Shown here: one piece after another, positions 33,898-44,599 of the stretch | Numbering within the stretch: the first letter of the stretch is position 1 | How the letters are laid out: each line of letters begins with the position of its first letter | Assembly (NCBI GenBank): GCA_007844125.1 | Contig: CM017571.1 | Location: 2,506,653-2,570,652 of the forward strand | DNA from: Sinonovacula constricta | Taxonomy: Eukaryota; Mollusca; Bivalvia; Cardiida; Solecurtidae | Length of the DNA stretch: 64,000 bases | Direction: 5' to 3' | Translations under genes and position numbers: made by a program | Notes under the pieces: generated by a model | The model's database searches: none | What the model saw: the letters and a program-made list of their open reading frames with translations, nothing else | What the model was told of the DNA's origin: nothing

Positions 33898-34195
33898 ATG
33901 AAACATCAACAGTTCCGCCGGATTCTTCTTTTGTTGTTACCAATACTCGGAGACTCCGCACGCTATGAAAGAAATGACGTCATCACTGACGTCACGTGTG
34001 CGTCAAGCGATGTGCTATTTTCGGATACAACCCACAGCATCATGGGTTGTCTAGCAATGTGCGACGCAGTTTCTGGTTGCTACAGCATTTTTTACACTTC
34101 TGGGACTACTTCTTGTGTGGGATGTAACGCGGTGAATGAATCTAACGCTGCACTACTACCTAGTCAGCCCGGTGCACTACATTATAGCAAACCAG
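33898..34195 (+). CDS. first exon of a secreted PAN/apple-like domain protein (partial)
   Basis: The ATG at 33898 opens a signal peptide (MKHQQFRRILLLLLPILGDS A). A Cys-rich segment follows with C at DVTCASS, IMGCLAMCDAVSGC and TSCVGC, plus YSIFYTS. That is the 'C--MC----GC-SFFY' pattern of PAN/apple domains in invertebrate secreted proteins. The exon ends CCAG|GTAAAC in phase 1; reading on meets a stop at 34221. Upstream in-frame sequence has no ATG, which fixes the start. Later exons were not found: none between here and the giant inverted repeat carries a matching acceptor with Cys-rich code. Ligand or matrix binding is a family-level expectation only. PAN assignment is moderate; secretion is likely. 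Confidence 0.6.
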
Positions 34196-34900
34196 GTAAA
34201 CGAGGAAAGGCATTTTTATAAAATCTTCTTAATTTGTTACAATGTTTACGGTTTTAAACATACAAATTCATCATATAAGTTTATTAGATAAATTTACTTT
34301 TCATGTGAAATGTCAAGGAAATTAAAAAAAAATCCTGAAAAAAGAGAGAGTTTTTTTCAGTAGATTACACATTTTATGTATTTTGTGAACATAAGTCTTC
34401 AAGAAAAACACGCAGATTGTGCATTTGTATATGAAACAAAAACTGTACTAGTGCATCTAATCTTTTAAATTAAAGGTCCAACGCATTTTCTCCACCAACA
34501 CTTTACAATTTAAAATGTGACACATATTGAAAGAGGGTGATACAATATAGGAGAAAATATAACAATGCCTTTCAGGCTGAAAATTAAGCTACACGCAGAT
34601 ACAAAAGTATATTGCGCCATCTTATTTCGATTAGATTTTATTTTATCCGGCGTAGTTGTTTAACATTCTGCATTTCCTTTATTTGCATGTAAATGATTTT
34701 GTGACTTCGCCGTGTTGTGACCCTATTATATGGCCCATGAAGCCCATCCGTATTGTATCCGACTTACGCATGGAATGGAAAGTCCTGGACATTTAAACAT
34801 TAAGGAAAGTTCTGTAAATGTTCATTCAAATGCGATTTAAATCAATTTAACTTCGTCTATTACAGAAAAATAATGCAACAATAAACAAGAAATGTGCTAT
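34196..34900. other. intron or intergenic, nothing recognised
   Basis: AT-rich DNA after the PAN-exon donor. No exon was recognised. Confidence 0.4.
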
Positions 34901-35416
34901 TTAAAGGTGGTATTCAAAAGTTTACCAGTATCAAATGCATGTAAGGGGACATTACTCTAACTTAAAAACTACATTCTTATCTCTCTTGTGGGTAGGTATT
35001 TGGTATATACTTACTGCAGAAAATTAAAGATTTTCCACTTTTAAAACTTTTGAGAAACACTTAAGACTTAAGCATGGGCATAAAATGGAATCTTATTGAT
35101 TGAGGTACGAGTTAATTAAAAAGCTTAAGCTCTTATTTGCAAAATAGGCAAATTAAAATTAAATTGAGTATATTTCTTATATGAGTATATGACGATACCT
35201 TCCCACAAGGGAGATAACTTGCTTTCATTTCGAAAACTGGGAATACTTGAGACTAAGTTAATACGATTTTGAACACCACCTAAATTGTAAGACATTGCCT
35301 AAATTGCCAAGTCATTACAATTTTCATTCATTCCAAAACTATATTCAGGTAACAATTACTTCTTTTTGGTTATATGAGAAAAATATTTGGTACAAACTGT
35401 CGGATACCAAATTTAA
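34901..35416. mobile_element. TTAA-flanked TIR element, copy E (516 bp)
   Basis: It starts 'ttaaaggtggtattcaaaag' and ends 'aaactgtcggataccaaatttaa', with TTAA at both ends. The TIR is degenerate on the left. It is non-coding. Confidence 0.75.
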
Positions 35417-35679
35417 TGCCCGTTTATTTATTTATTTATATTTATATTTTGACTACGCCACTACACATATATTCTTATTTTATATTGTAGTACTAGTATA
35501 TACATGTACAGTATGTAGGTACAATGATACCATTTAGTGCAGTCCATATAAAAATAGTTTTAAAATGGTGTCAATCACGTTCTGCCTGCCTGTATGTCTG
35601 CCACTCCACGTATTTGAACACGCACGACGCACGTTGTCGCGTACAGTCGCATTTTCTCATTAAAAGCCTGATACAGGCG

Positions 35680-36158
35680 GTTTTGACCAAAACTATTTTC
35701 CTTAAACAACCAATTTAATTATTGTTCTCTTAACAGATCCCGCGAAATGCAATTATATTGATGGCCTACACCTACGTGAAAAGTGAAACATAATGTCACA
35801 ATCGTCATTACAAAAACGTATTTCCTATCTGAGCCACGCTACAAACTTAGGTATTTTTAGACTTAGAAAACCACGTGACCGCTTATATTTGAAGTCATCC
35901 AGGTCATCCGCTCTGACGTCAATGTCTATTTTTAGCAGAAATCCCAACATAAAAACAGTTATCTATAGATAAAAAATGGACATTTTGAGTGCTCATTAAC
36001 TAGATGTACTGCCTTAAAATTGAGCTACTGTTTAAAATCATCTTAGCTTAGACTAAAGTATGATATTTCTGGAGACATTATGCACAAATACCCCAAACAG
36101 CGGTCAGATATTGTTACATTTATTTGATACAAGCGAAACTGTCAGTTACCACCTTTAA
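35680..36158. mobile_element. TTAA element, copy F (left end degraded)
   Basis: The right end 'aaactgtcagttaccacctttaa' and the interior 'gatcccgcgaaatgc', 'atttcctatctgagccacgc' and 'aaccacgtgaccgctta' identify it. The left TIR is eroded around 35680-35710. Confidence 0.7.
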
Positions 36159-36711
36159 GACATCATTAACAACCATTTTGGAAACAAAAAACCCGGACCA
36201 AAAACGCTGTGTTATACAAACATATGCAAACTAACACATATAGACAAACGGCCTTACGGGCGAACAGATCGACGGACGGACGGACACAAAGAGAGTCACT
36301 TTGTATCCAGCAAGGTGACAAAATTTATCAAAAAATATTTTATTTTACAACACGTTTGGCCATTTTTTACCAAATTCGTATAACGACATAAATTATGCGA
36401 CCATCCGTAGCGAACCTCGCACGTGCAGCCTAAACTTCCCGGATTATTCTTAAAAGCAAAATCTATGTAACTAATTTGATTAAAATAACAGGTCAAATAT
36501 TATCGGCTTTTGGTCCGGATACACGTAAGAACGCATATCTAGCATTCCACATTTTCACGGGGAACATTCACCCGGATCCAACTAGAAGTAAATGTGCAAA
36601 ATCAGCATTCAAATTCAACATTTTTGGCTTCTAAGGGACAATTTCATTTATTTAATCAATATAGCAAATGCTATGTATGGATTGGAAAAATCAATAATTA
36701 TACAAGACTAC
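36159..36711. other. flank left of the giant inverted repeat
   Basis: No gene recognised. It ends 'tatacaagacta' next to the arm. No direct repeat of it was found after the right arm. Confidence 0.4.
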
Positions 36712-36756
36712 ATAGGGGTCGGTTTGGAGTCATTGATTGACAGGTGACGTCATCCT

Positions 36757-37010
36757 AAGCCCCGCCCCCTATGATGACGTGTCAATGAGTCATCACGTTA
36801 TATTCACCCCGTCCATACTTAATGACACATCGTGAGTCATAAGCCCCGCCCCCTATGATGACGTGTCAATGAGTCATAACGTTATATTCACCCCGTCCAT
36901 AGTTAATGAGTCATCGTGAGTCATAAGCCCCGCCCCTATGCTGACGTGTCAATGAGTCATAACGTTATAATCACTCGCCCATCCTTAATGAGTCATCCTG
37001 AGTCATCACT
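36757..37010. repeat. 84-bp motif array, left arm, 3 units
   Basis: Units start at 36757, 36841 and 36925 with AAGCCCCGCCCC (GC box). Each also holds TGACGT (CRE half-site) and usually two TGAGTCA (AP-1-type) copies plus 'aacgttatattcacc'. The density of factor-like motifs suggests a regulatory array, but function is inference. Confidence 0.88.
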
Positions 37011-40000
37011 TAGCGTGAGAACCAGAAACGCCACGTCCCAACACGACGTTAGTGACGCGTCCTTAATAGTCTATAGATAGTAACATCGGAGACGTAGCGT
37101 GGGAACCGTAAACTGTCGAGACAATTACGACCCCCAATCACATCAACATTATAACGACGCTTACCTTTAGTTTAAAGGTATCAATGAGACGTTAGCCGAA
37201 AACAAAACATCCATAAATGATAGATAACGTTATTTCTTAACGACCAATAGCGTATGAGCGGATTGACGTAACGCTTCTATAACGCGAATTTGACTGGTTA
37301 CTTTACGTATGTACCGTTAGATAGACGTTACACCCAATTATAATGTAGCACGTGTCTAGGGACAAGATTATTATAGGCTTCTACTTTGGGTAATCGAGCA
37401 TCCAGTTCCGTGCGTTGTACGCTCACGTATTTACGATTAAATACGATCATTTGTTTTGTGATTTTTGGAGAGACTAAAAAGGTACATAAAACTTATGTTA
37501 GAATGTTTTAACTAGATGATCTTTTGTGAACACGATAAAGCAATAATATGATCCTTCAGAAGGTATCAGCGCGATGTAAAACACGTGTCTACTAGGAACC
37601 TGCTGTTAATTAAAGACACGAAACTAGATCGGGGGCGGTAAATTTCGTCTGCTAACACAATGCCTCACGGTTTTATGATAGAAATCTCCATCTCTCACCG
37701 CACGCATTTTAACAGATTATACCATTTTTAAGGGGTGTACCTACTTAAATGCACAGTGATTAAGCAAATTTAATTATCCGATTTCTTCTCCGCACACATA
37801 CATATAGATACAAGAAAAGAGTAACAATGTTAGAGGTGAGCTTTTCGCAACCCCTTAATCTGATATGTTTCATTAATTTCAAAGTCTGGTACTTTTATCT
37901 CACTGATAAGACGTTTTAACTTTTTCCGCGCAATAGTCGCCATTTGTCTACACAGCAAACTGTATACTGATGCTGGGTTAATAGAGTAGTCGCGTGTTAA
38001 TGTCTTTCAGCACGCGCTTATGTTAAGCACGTAAGTAACTTTATTACCAACAGCAGCTTTTAGAATTAATTTATACGTGCATTTCAGTTTTAAACATAAA
38101 TTATTTTAGCTGTCCTTACTATCATGTTTTGTTATCCGTTTAAACATATGTATTTACTTTTCTGTATTTTACCACCATTGCAGTGATAATTGGTAAAAGA
38201 ATTTTCTTACAGAAAAATATTATATAAACCTTCGATAATTTTATTATAATATGAGCCCAAATTGATTATTAATTTATTAAAGGGGTAACAAAATAATAAA
38301 AAAACATGTATTTTTTTTTACTTAGTTTATTTTTACGTTTTACTTCCAAACCCCCTCCCTCTCTCAATTTAATTTTTTTCCAACTCTTCAACCGTTTCTC
38401 TCATTTCTCGAAGTGTTTATATCGCTTCCATCTGAAGCAAACAAAAAGATGGAATGTTTTTTACTCTCTTGTGGTTGTTGAACTCCACAATTAGATACAC
38501 GTTCACGTAAAAATACTCAAACGTAATGGTCAATAACCGGATTAGATCGTTTTATTTAATTATTGTATGAAATCGTACCAAATACGTACCAACTTCACCT
38601 CATTTTCCCAGCGATTCGTAGGGAAAAAAAAGAAGAAAAAAGTTTTGTAAGTCAAATTTATTAACGGATACAAATACTCGACAATTTACTTTAATGTGAG
38701 TAAGTTTTAAACATTCGCTTCATTCTTTTGAAGTACATTAATCATTATTAGTTGTAAGTGGGTTATGAAATACAAGTACTATCAAAGATAGATAATATGA
38801 TCTCCCCATTTTTTGTACTTATTGAAATAAAATAAAATATTTCTTCGTGGTAAAATGATATTAATACGTCATACTTACTGAGCATGACCAATTCATGCTC
38901 TCATTTCTCTTATCACGTGGCTGGAAAAAAAAGGTTTCCATTCTCTGCAGTTTATTGTATGTATTTTTTCTTTTTAAATATATATTAGAATTTACGCACG
39001 AAAACGTCAATGTAAAACTTTTTTTTTAATCTTCCTTATATATCAATTCAGTCCTCTTTAGGATAAAAACCACAACAACAGTGTCGTCGCGTTTTAGTTT
39101 GTTTTTTTTACAAATTGATATATAAAAGCTATTCATGGATAAATTTCTTCTGAATTAAGTAACAAATTAAACTTACGGAGCCTCCTCGTGCTGACCACTG
39201 TTCTCACGGCGAGAGGCTGTAAATTTATATGTGATGTGATCGACTATTTTTATAAATACCTGGTTCTACGGTATATAAAATACCAATAGCTCATCCCCTT
39301 TAACAAATTAATCATCACTTATTTTGCTTAAATAGTCGTTTTACTACGCGGTATTACAAATGATTTAAAATAAAATCTATCAACGCTAACGTATTCAGTA
39401 ATCGTCAAACGCTCGATAAAAGGTGCATGTTAAGGGGTAATGTGGATATTTCCCGAGATGTAGTCAAATTTAACCTTAAATGGTTTATAACAAGTTCAAG
39501 TGTCCACCTTTATACGCTGTATACATTCTTTAAAAAGATGATTACGTCACTCCGTTAAAATCATCTCTATACTAGACCAGAGGATTGACCACTGTGTAGG
39601 GGACTGTGCCTCCGTAAAATAGTTCCGCTTAGGATTTACGATATATGAAACTTACGTCAAATATACCATTTATGTGTATACGATTAAAAAGTTAACTGTA
39701 TATTATCACTTAAAATGTATATCCGCTACATTTAGTTTATTCACTTGGAGCGATAAGCAAATATTAACAGCAGGTCAATCTTTCTACTTTTACTTTCTCT
39801 TTTAGTGCTGTCTCATGATGCCTAGCGCGTTAGTACAAAGGTCAGTAAGACCGGTGTTTATATATGGCGCTGTATATCGTTGAGCGCACCGAATGAGGCA
39901 AATTTTGAATTTCGTTATTAATCCGAATACGCGTTTCAAGAAACGTTACATGTACTTTTACGATTATACTTATACGCTGCTTTACGTTTAGAATAAAGCG

Positions 40001-40025
40001 TGACACCGTTAAATCTAGACCCGAT
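37011..40025. other. outer part of left arm, no recognised gene
   Basis: About 3 kb of AT-rich DNA mirrored in the right arm (~49590-52620). A 70-codon reverse open frame (39842-40054) is intact in both arms, but this follows from arm identity. It has no recognised domain. Confidence 0.5.
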
Positions 40026-40165
40026 GTAAATTCTCTATTCGATTGATTATACAATATATATACAATCTTAGCTCTTCAAAGTCATACTTTTGAATGAATA
40101 AATAGAATGACTTGTCAAATACATATACCTATAATAATTATTATAACTATTTCCAACGTCTCGAA

Positions 40166-40173
40166 TATAAAAG
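40166..40173 (+). promoter_or_regulatory. TATA box of unit 1
   Basis: TATAAAAG sits 74 bp before the MDQ start codon, within a block conserved in all three units (tctcgaatataaaagg). A T/C-rich stretch with 'ttagtttagtcact' follows about 28 bp downstream and could be the initiator. Confidence 0.5.
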
Positions 40174-40239
40174 GTGAAATGCAAACGATCTTGTTTTTCC
40201 TTAGTTTAGTCACTACAAAGTGAGCATCACAATGATTAT

Positions 40240-41103
40240 ATGGACCAAGTTATTACCACCACTACCTCAACCACCGCCACCTCCACCACCGTCACCACCA
40301 CCGTCACCACAACCACCTTCACCACCACACCCACCACCACCACCACCGCAACCTCCACCACCGCCGCCACAATCACCACCGCCGTCACCACCACCACCGC
40401 CGCCATCTCCACCACCAATGCCACCATCAACACCGCCTCCATCAACACCGCCACCACCACCACTACCAGCGCAACCCCTACCGTCACCGCCACCACCACC
40501 AACGCCATCACCACCACCACCTCCACCAGTTCCAATACCACACTCAACACCACCACCGCCACCACCACCGCCACCACCACCAACGCTACCTCCACCGCCA
40601 CCAGCACCAACGCCATCACCACCACCACTTCCATTACCACACCCAACACCACCACCGCCACCACCACCAACAACAACATCTCCACCACCACCACCACCAT
40701 CAACACCTCCTCCATCAACACCGCCACCACCACCACTACCAGCGCAATCCCCACCGCCACCGCCACCACCACCAACGCCATCACCACCACCACCTCCACC
40801 AGTTCCATTACCACACTCAACACCACCACCACATCCACCACCGCCACCACCACCGCCACCACCACCAACGCTACCTCCACCGCCACCAGCACCAACGCCA
40901 TCACCACCACCACTTCCATTTCCACACCCAACACCACCACCGCCAACACCACTACCAACAACAACTCCACCACCACCACCACCACCAATACCACCTTCAC
41001 CGCCACCACGACTACTAACACCTTCACCGCCACCATCACCACCACCGCCATTACCGCCGCCACCACGATTGACAACATATACCATATATTTCTTTCCTTC
41101 TAA
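40240..41103 (+). CDS. low-complexity Thr-rich ORF of unit 1 (MDQVITT)
   Basis: The ATG at 40240 gives MDQVITTTTSTTATSTT, then about 270 residues of Thr/Ala/Ser/Asn repeats ending TIDNIYHIFLSF. The tract is CCA/CCG-rich and lacks stops in most frames, so open length alone proves nothing; a Pro-rich frame also opens at the ATG at 40232. This frame is preferred because units 2 and 3 share its start (MDQFITT and MHQINST). No signal peptide or known domain was seen. It may be spliced to the zinc-finger-like segment at 41162. Coding status is uncertain. Confidence 0.35.
   Translation: MDQVITTTTSTTATSTTVTTTVTTTTFTTTPTTTTTATSTTAATITTAVTTTTAAISTTNATINTASINTATTTTTSATPTVTATTTNAITTTTSTSSNTTLNTTTATTTATTTNATSTATSTNAITTTTSITTPNTTTATTTNNNISTTTTTINTSSINTATTTTTSAIPTATATTTNAITTTTSTSSITTLNTTTTSTTATTTATTTNATSTATSTNAITTTTSISTPNTTTANTTTNNNSTTTTTTNTTFTATTTTNTFTATITTTAITAATTIDNIYHIFLSF
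40250..41078. repeat. CCA/CCG trinucleotide tract 1, left arm
   Basis: About 830 bp of imperfect (CCA/CCG/CCT) repeats with an internal duplication: 'ccaccatcaacaccgcctcc' and 'ccagcaccaacgccatcacc' recur at offsets of about 300 bp. Confidence 0.95.
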
Positions 41104-41161
41104 ATACATTTGCAACGAAACAAACTAATGTAGTTTTTAAAAAGTATTCTTTTTTTCACAG

Positions 41162-41240
41162 AACCGGAAACACGTTTTACTGCTCCCGATGTAAATCCAA
41201 GTTTTCGCCCTACGCCTCCTACGCCAGACACATTACTCGA
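41162..41240 (+). pseudogene. degenerate C2H2 zinc-finger segment, unit 1
   Basis: It follows the acceptor-like TTTTTTTCACAG. One frame reads FYCSRCKSKFSPYASYARHI, which fits F-x-C-x2-C-x3-F-x5-Y-x2-H, but the second zinc His is missing (HITRL). It may be a spliced exon or a relic. The unit 2 copy keeps the second His but loses a Cys. Confidence 0.4.
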
Positions 41241-41361
41241 TTGATTATACAATATATATAAGTTGAGTTCTTCAAAGTCATATTTTGAAACGAATAAATA
41301 GAATGACTTGTCAAAAACATATACCTTTAATACTTATTATAACTATTTCCAACGTCTCGAA

Positions 41362-41369
41362 TATAAAAG
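41362..41369 (+). promoter_or_regulatory. TATA box of unit 2
   Basis: TATAAAAG in the same conserved block as unit 1, 82 bp before the ATG at 41444. Confidence 0.45.
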
Positions 41370-41443
41370 GTGAAATACAATCGATCTTGTTTTTCCTTAG
41401 TTTAGTCACTACAAAGTGAGCATCACAATTTCAATCTGATTAT

Positions 41444-41983
41444 ATGGACCAATTCATTACCACCAATACCTCAACCACCGCCACCTCCACCACCGCCACC
41501 ACCACCGACACCACCACCGCCACATCCACCACCTCCGCCACCACATCCACCACCACCGCAACCTCCACCACCACACCCACCACCACCACTGCCTCCACCA
41601 CCGCCACCACCACATCCACCACCGTCACATCCACCACCTTCGGCACCACATCTACCACCACCGCAACCTCCACCACCAAACCCACCACTGCGTCCACCAC
41701 CGCCACCTTCACCACCGCATCCACCGCCGCCACAACCAACACCACCACCGCCACCACCTCCACCACCGCAGCCTCTACCACCACCGACATCACCAGCGCT
41801 ACCTCCACCGCCACCACCACCAACGCCATCACCACCACCACCTCTACAACCACACCCACCACCACCGCCACCACCACCAACTCCACCACCACCATTACCA
41901 CCTTCACCGCCACCACCACCACCACCACCAGTACCGCCGCCACCACGATTGACAACATATGCCGTATATTTCTTTCCTTCTAA
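41444..41983 (+). CDS. low-complexity Thr-rich ORF of unit 2 (MDQFITT)
   Basis: It opens MDQFITTNTSTTATSTT, continues with Thr-rich repeats and ends TIDNICRIFLSF, so both ends match unit 1. That gives 179 residues, against 287 in unit 1, by loss of repeat units. No recognised domain. Conservation of both termini around a variable core is the main argument for coding; expression is unknown. Confidence 0.35.
   Translation: MDQFITTNTSTTATSTTATTTDTTTATSTTSATTSTTTATSTTTPTTTTASTTATTTSTTVTSTTFGTTSTTTATSTTKPTTASTTATFTTASTAATTNTTTATTSTTAASTTTDITSATSTATTTNAITTTTSTTTPTTTATTTNSTTTITTFTATTTTTTSTAATTIDNICRIFLSF
41457..41950. repeat. CCA/CCG trinucleotide tract 2, left arm
   Basis: About 490 bp of imperfect CCA/CCG/CCT repeats, related to tract 1. 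Confidence 0.95.
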
Positions 41984-42007
41984 ATACATTTGTAGTTAAA
42001 AAAACGA

Positions 42008-42223
42008 ATGGAGTTATTCAAACGTATTCTTAATTCACAGAACCGGAAAAAAACTATTTACTGCTCCCGATACAAATCCAAGTTTTCGCCCAAGGCCTCC
42101 TACACCATACACATGGACACGCACGCGGCGCCTCCAAGAAAACGCATGTTATATATGTGCATTATTAACCTAACACATGTATTTTATAAATCGTTTAACA
42201 GATTACATTTATGTCGTTCATAG
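42008..42223 (+). pseudogene. C2H2 zinc-finger-like ORF, unit 2
   Basis: MELFKRILNSQNRKKT is followed by IYCSRYKSKFSPKASY and TIHMDTH. The spacing is exact for a C2H2 finger, including H-x3-H, but the second Cys is Tyr. A possible acceptor (TTAATTCACAG) lies at 42031-42040. The same C-to-Y change is on the right arm. It is probably a decayed finger. A tail follows (AAPPRKRMLYMCIINLTHVF and on to the stop). Confidence 0.4.
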
Positions 42224-43700
42224 TTTGTATGATAACCTAGTTAGTCACCCATGATAAATTAACTAATAGGCAAAATAAATACAGGCGGTCTGGAGGCCCA
42301 TTTGACCTGCTAAGTATACATCGGTCCACACGTACACACAAACACACAACACATGCGTTTTCTTTTTAATAATCTGCTAATGACCGACTAGCTTTTTCGA
42401 AAGCTGAAACTTGTCAGGAACATTTGAGCCCACCCCCTCTCTCACTGTCATTCTCCGCATAAATTAGCTTCAATGACCAACAGTGGGATATTTTTATCAT
42501 ACGATGATCGTAGTTTTTTCACACCTTAATTAAAATATAAACAATTTATTGTCGATTTATCAGCTTGCGTGTTTTAACATGAACTGCATTCCGCATTTCT
42601 TCTGGGGACAGGAATAATCAAACAGGGAGATTACTGTGTACTGTGATGGGAATCTTGTTATTTTGCTTATATACAATAAATCCTTCTAAGTATACATTTA
42701 TGTTTCTGTTTATTTTTGACCCATTTCTATTATTGATACAATACGTTCGTTTGCGTCTTCTTTAACGCTTGGCATCAATGTTTTTCTTGTCAGATTATGT
42801 CCCTTTACTTTACTTAGTCACAAAAGGACATTCGTGCTTACGACTAGATGTTACTTAGACGGTAAAATATTAAAAATGAATGAGATATAATAGATATAAT
42901 TACAGATTAGGGAGAATGTGAGAAAAACAGCAGCAGCAGCAACAACAACACAACTTGCGTTTAATTTTTTTAACAGCAACTTAAAACTAAGAACATAAGT
43001 CTTATATTAAAATAAACAGCACGAAATAATAGTCCGTCTGTCTGTTCGTCCGGAATGCTGCCTACTGTAGGTCCATAAAGTTGGTATCCACCATTTTTGA
43101 CAACGTCTTTTGTTCTCAAACACCCAATTAAATAAAGGCTACCTGAAAAAAGCAGCAAAATGCTATCTATTGATGCCCTACGTGATTACAGAAGGCTCCA
43201 CGCTTCAGAGTGGCATCAATAATAGACGCCTAGTAGATAAACTTTGTGTTAAAACACTAGTTGTTTTTATCGTGTATGATCGAAATCTAAATTAAGTTAT
43301 TGAACGGCTAATAATTTAACATTTTAAGCTCTATATTAATACATTGAAAGTCTACTTAATTTACGTAAGAACAATACCACGTGTCGGACTGCGTGACATA
43401 AAATATATATGGAACAATTAACCATCGTCTGTAGTAATGCACCCACAATGCAACGCTTCGAAGCTAGACCATAATACTGTCAACAACAGCTAAGAAAGCT
43501 CTACTATAAACAGGAAAATAATAGTAACCTTAAAAGACCAGTAGAGGACCACGAATGAGGCGTTCAGCCGCAGAAGGGGAAAATGTGTTCATAGCTTTAA
43601 AATGGTTCCATTATTACTACGATTTACCTCCGAGTCATATTCGTAGAAAAGGGCAGAGTGATCCTAATGACTGACACGCTTCCGCCGAAAGTGCTCGGAG
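42224..43700. other. inner left arm, AT-rich; degraded TTAA-element trace near 43075-43190
   Basis: No gene recognised. 'aaagttggtatccaccattt' and 'gcaaaatgctatctattgat' at 43075-43175 resemble the left part of the TTAA element family. A short CAG/CAA run lies near 42935. Mirrored in the right arm. Confidence 0.4.
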
Positions 43701-43734
43701 GGGTGTGGCTAAAGTTATCACGTCACGGAGGCGG

Positions 43735-43742
43735 GTATAAAT
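43735..43742 (+). promoter_or_regulatory. TATA box of the orphan gene, left arm
   Basis: TATAAATA in a GC-rich context (gaggcgggtataaatacggc), 71 bp before the ATG at 43806. A CRE-like TCACGTCACG lies ~17 bp upstream. This is one of the most convincing core promoters in the window. Confidence 0.55.
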
Positions 43743-43805
43743 ACGGCAACGAATGTTTATTCGATTAGAAAACCTTTGCTTGTAAGCTCGTCTTTTTTTC
43801 CCTCA

Positions 43806-44042
43806 ATGCACAAAATGGCATCTTCGCACCCAGACGTAGCGATATCATTAACAGGAAAAGTAATGGTGACAGAGACGTATGTCGCTGATTATATGAAATG
43901 GTGGATGAAACCGATTACGGAGAGAGGGCCCAAACCATCAGCTGTGATTCATAACTTCTCCAACAAAAACATATGGCGAAAAGGTCCGCCAGACGTATCG
44001 ATTCATCCGATTATGCCTACTGTCTTCCGTAAAGAAGCATAA
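43806..44042 (+). CDS. orphan 78-residue protein, left-arm copy
   Basis: The start is MHKMASSHPDVAISLTGKVM, followed by VTETYVADYMKWWMKPITER, and the end is MPTVFRKEA. A second in-frame ATG (43815) has the better Kozak context (AAAATGGCA). It is soluble-looking and basic, rich in W, M and P, with no signal peptide or transmembrane segment. No family was recognised. Support for a real gene: a TATA box and CRE-like site upstream, balanced codon use unlike the surrounding AT-rich DNA, an AATAAA 130 bp downstream, and an identical translated copy on the other arm. Confidence 0.6.
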   Translation: MHKMASSHPDVAISLTGKVMVTETYVADYMKWWMKPITERGPKPSAVIHNFSNKNIWRKGPPDVSIHPIMPTVFRKEA

Positions 44043-44171
44043 TTCCGCTATGTTTGGGTGTATTCACAAAAGCGGCTTCAACGGGTACAAAATACGTCTC
44101 ATCAGGATATCATATCTGCATTGTTTTTTGAAAAGAACTGATCTGGATGGATAAACTGGATAAGGTTTTAA

Positions 44172-44177
44172 AATAAA
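44172..44177 (+). terminator. poly(A) signal candidate for the orphan gene, left arm
   Basis: AATAAA 130 bp after the stop codon, mirrored on the right arm. Confidence 0.4.
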
Positions 44178-44368
44178 ACGTAAGACATATCGATCCAGAA
44201 ATGATTTTAACTCTCATTCGACCGATTTTATTTAGAACTCGAGCTCTTGAAATGCAACACTTTTTAACGGATAAATAAAATGTCTAATATATACCTAAAA
44301 TTATGATCACTATTTTCTACGTCTCAAAATAAAAGGAGAAATACGAACGACATTTTCATTCTTATTGT

Positions 44369-44599
44369 ATGCACCAAATCAACAGCACTACCACCACCGA
44401 CGCCACCGCCGTAAACATATATATATACGGTACACGCCGCCGCCGCCGCCGCCGCATACAGAGGATAACTTTACGTCGCCGCCGCCGCATTAAGAGGATA
44501 ACTTCACGTCGCCGCCGCCCCCACCGCATTAAGAGGATAACTTCACGTCGCCGCCGCCGCCTCGTTCAGAGGATAATTTTGTGGCTTGCGGAAAATTAA
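44369..44599 (+). CDS. unit 3 ORF, left arm (MHQINST then Arg-rich repeats)
   Basis: It opens MHQINSTTTTDATAV, matching the start of units 1 and 2. It then has four CGC-rich blocks, each RRRR... followed by IKRIT or IQRIT. The upstream flank ('ctacgtctcaaaataaaagg') is a diverged version of the unit promoter, and the TATA is degraded to AATAAAAG. The total is 76 residues. Runs of Arg linked by RIT could bind nucleic acid, but this is a low-complexity tract and coding is uncertain. Confidence 0.3.
   Translation: MHQINSTTTTDATAVNIYIYGTRRRRRRRIQRITLRRRRRIKRITSRRRRPHRIKRITSRRRRRLVQRIILWLAEN

Larger units (their letters stand above)
40026..41240 (+). repeat. gene-like unit 1, left arm
   Basis: A ~1.2-kb unit repeated as unit 2 at 41241-42120. 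It runs from 'cgattgattatacaatatat' through a TATAAAAG box, an ATG with MDQVITT, a CCA/CCG tract and 'ctttccttctaaatacattt', to the zinc-finger-like segment. Confidence 0.85.
41241..42120 (+). repeat. gene-like unit 2, left arm
   Basis: Tandem copy of unit 1 (offset 1204 bp between the ATGs) with a shorter low-complexity tract. Its flanks match unit 1 closely ('gaatgacttgtcaaa', 'tttccaacgtctcgaatata', 'acaaagtgagcatcacaat'). Confidence 0.85.
36712..44586 (+). repeat. giant inverted repeat, left arm (~7.9 kb)
   Basis: It starts ATAGGGGTCGGTTTGGAGTC and is matched base for base, with scattered differences, by the reverse complement of 45113-53086. The arm carries, from the outside in: an ~84-bp motif array, ~3 kb of AT-rich DNA, two CCA/CCG low-complexity units, an orphan gene, and a CGC-rich unit next to the spacer. 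Total span is about 16.4 kb with a 526-bp spacer. It could be a foldback-type element, an inverted segmental duplication or a chimeric assembly. Confidence 0.93.

Noticed and set aside
39842..40054. 70-codon reverse frame intact on both arms
   Set aside because: Conservation follows from near-identity of the arms. There is no promoter, Kozak context or domain.
40236..41128. Proline-, glycine- and valine-rich open frames over the CCA/CCG tract
   Set aside because: All frames of the trinucleotide tract are open. Only the MDQ-starting Thr-rich frame has support from the other units.
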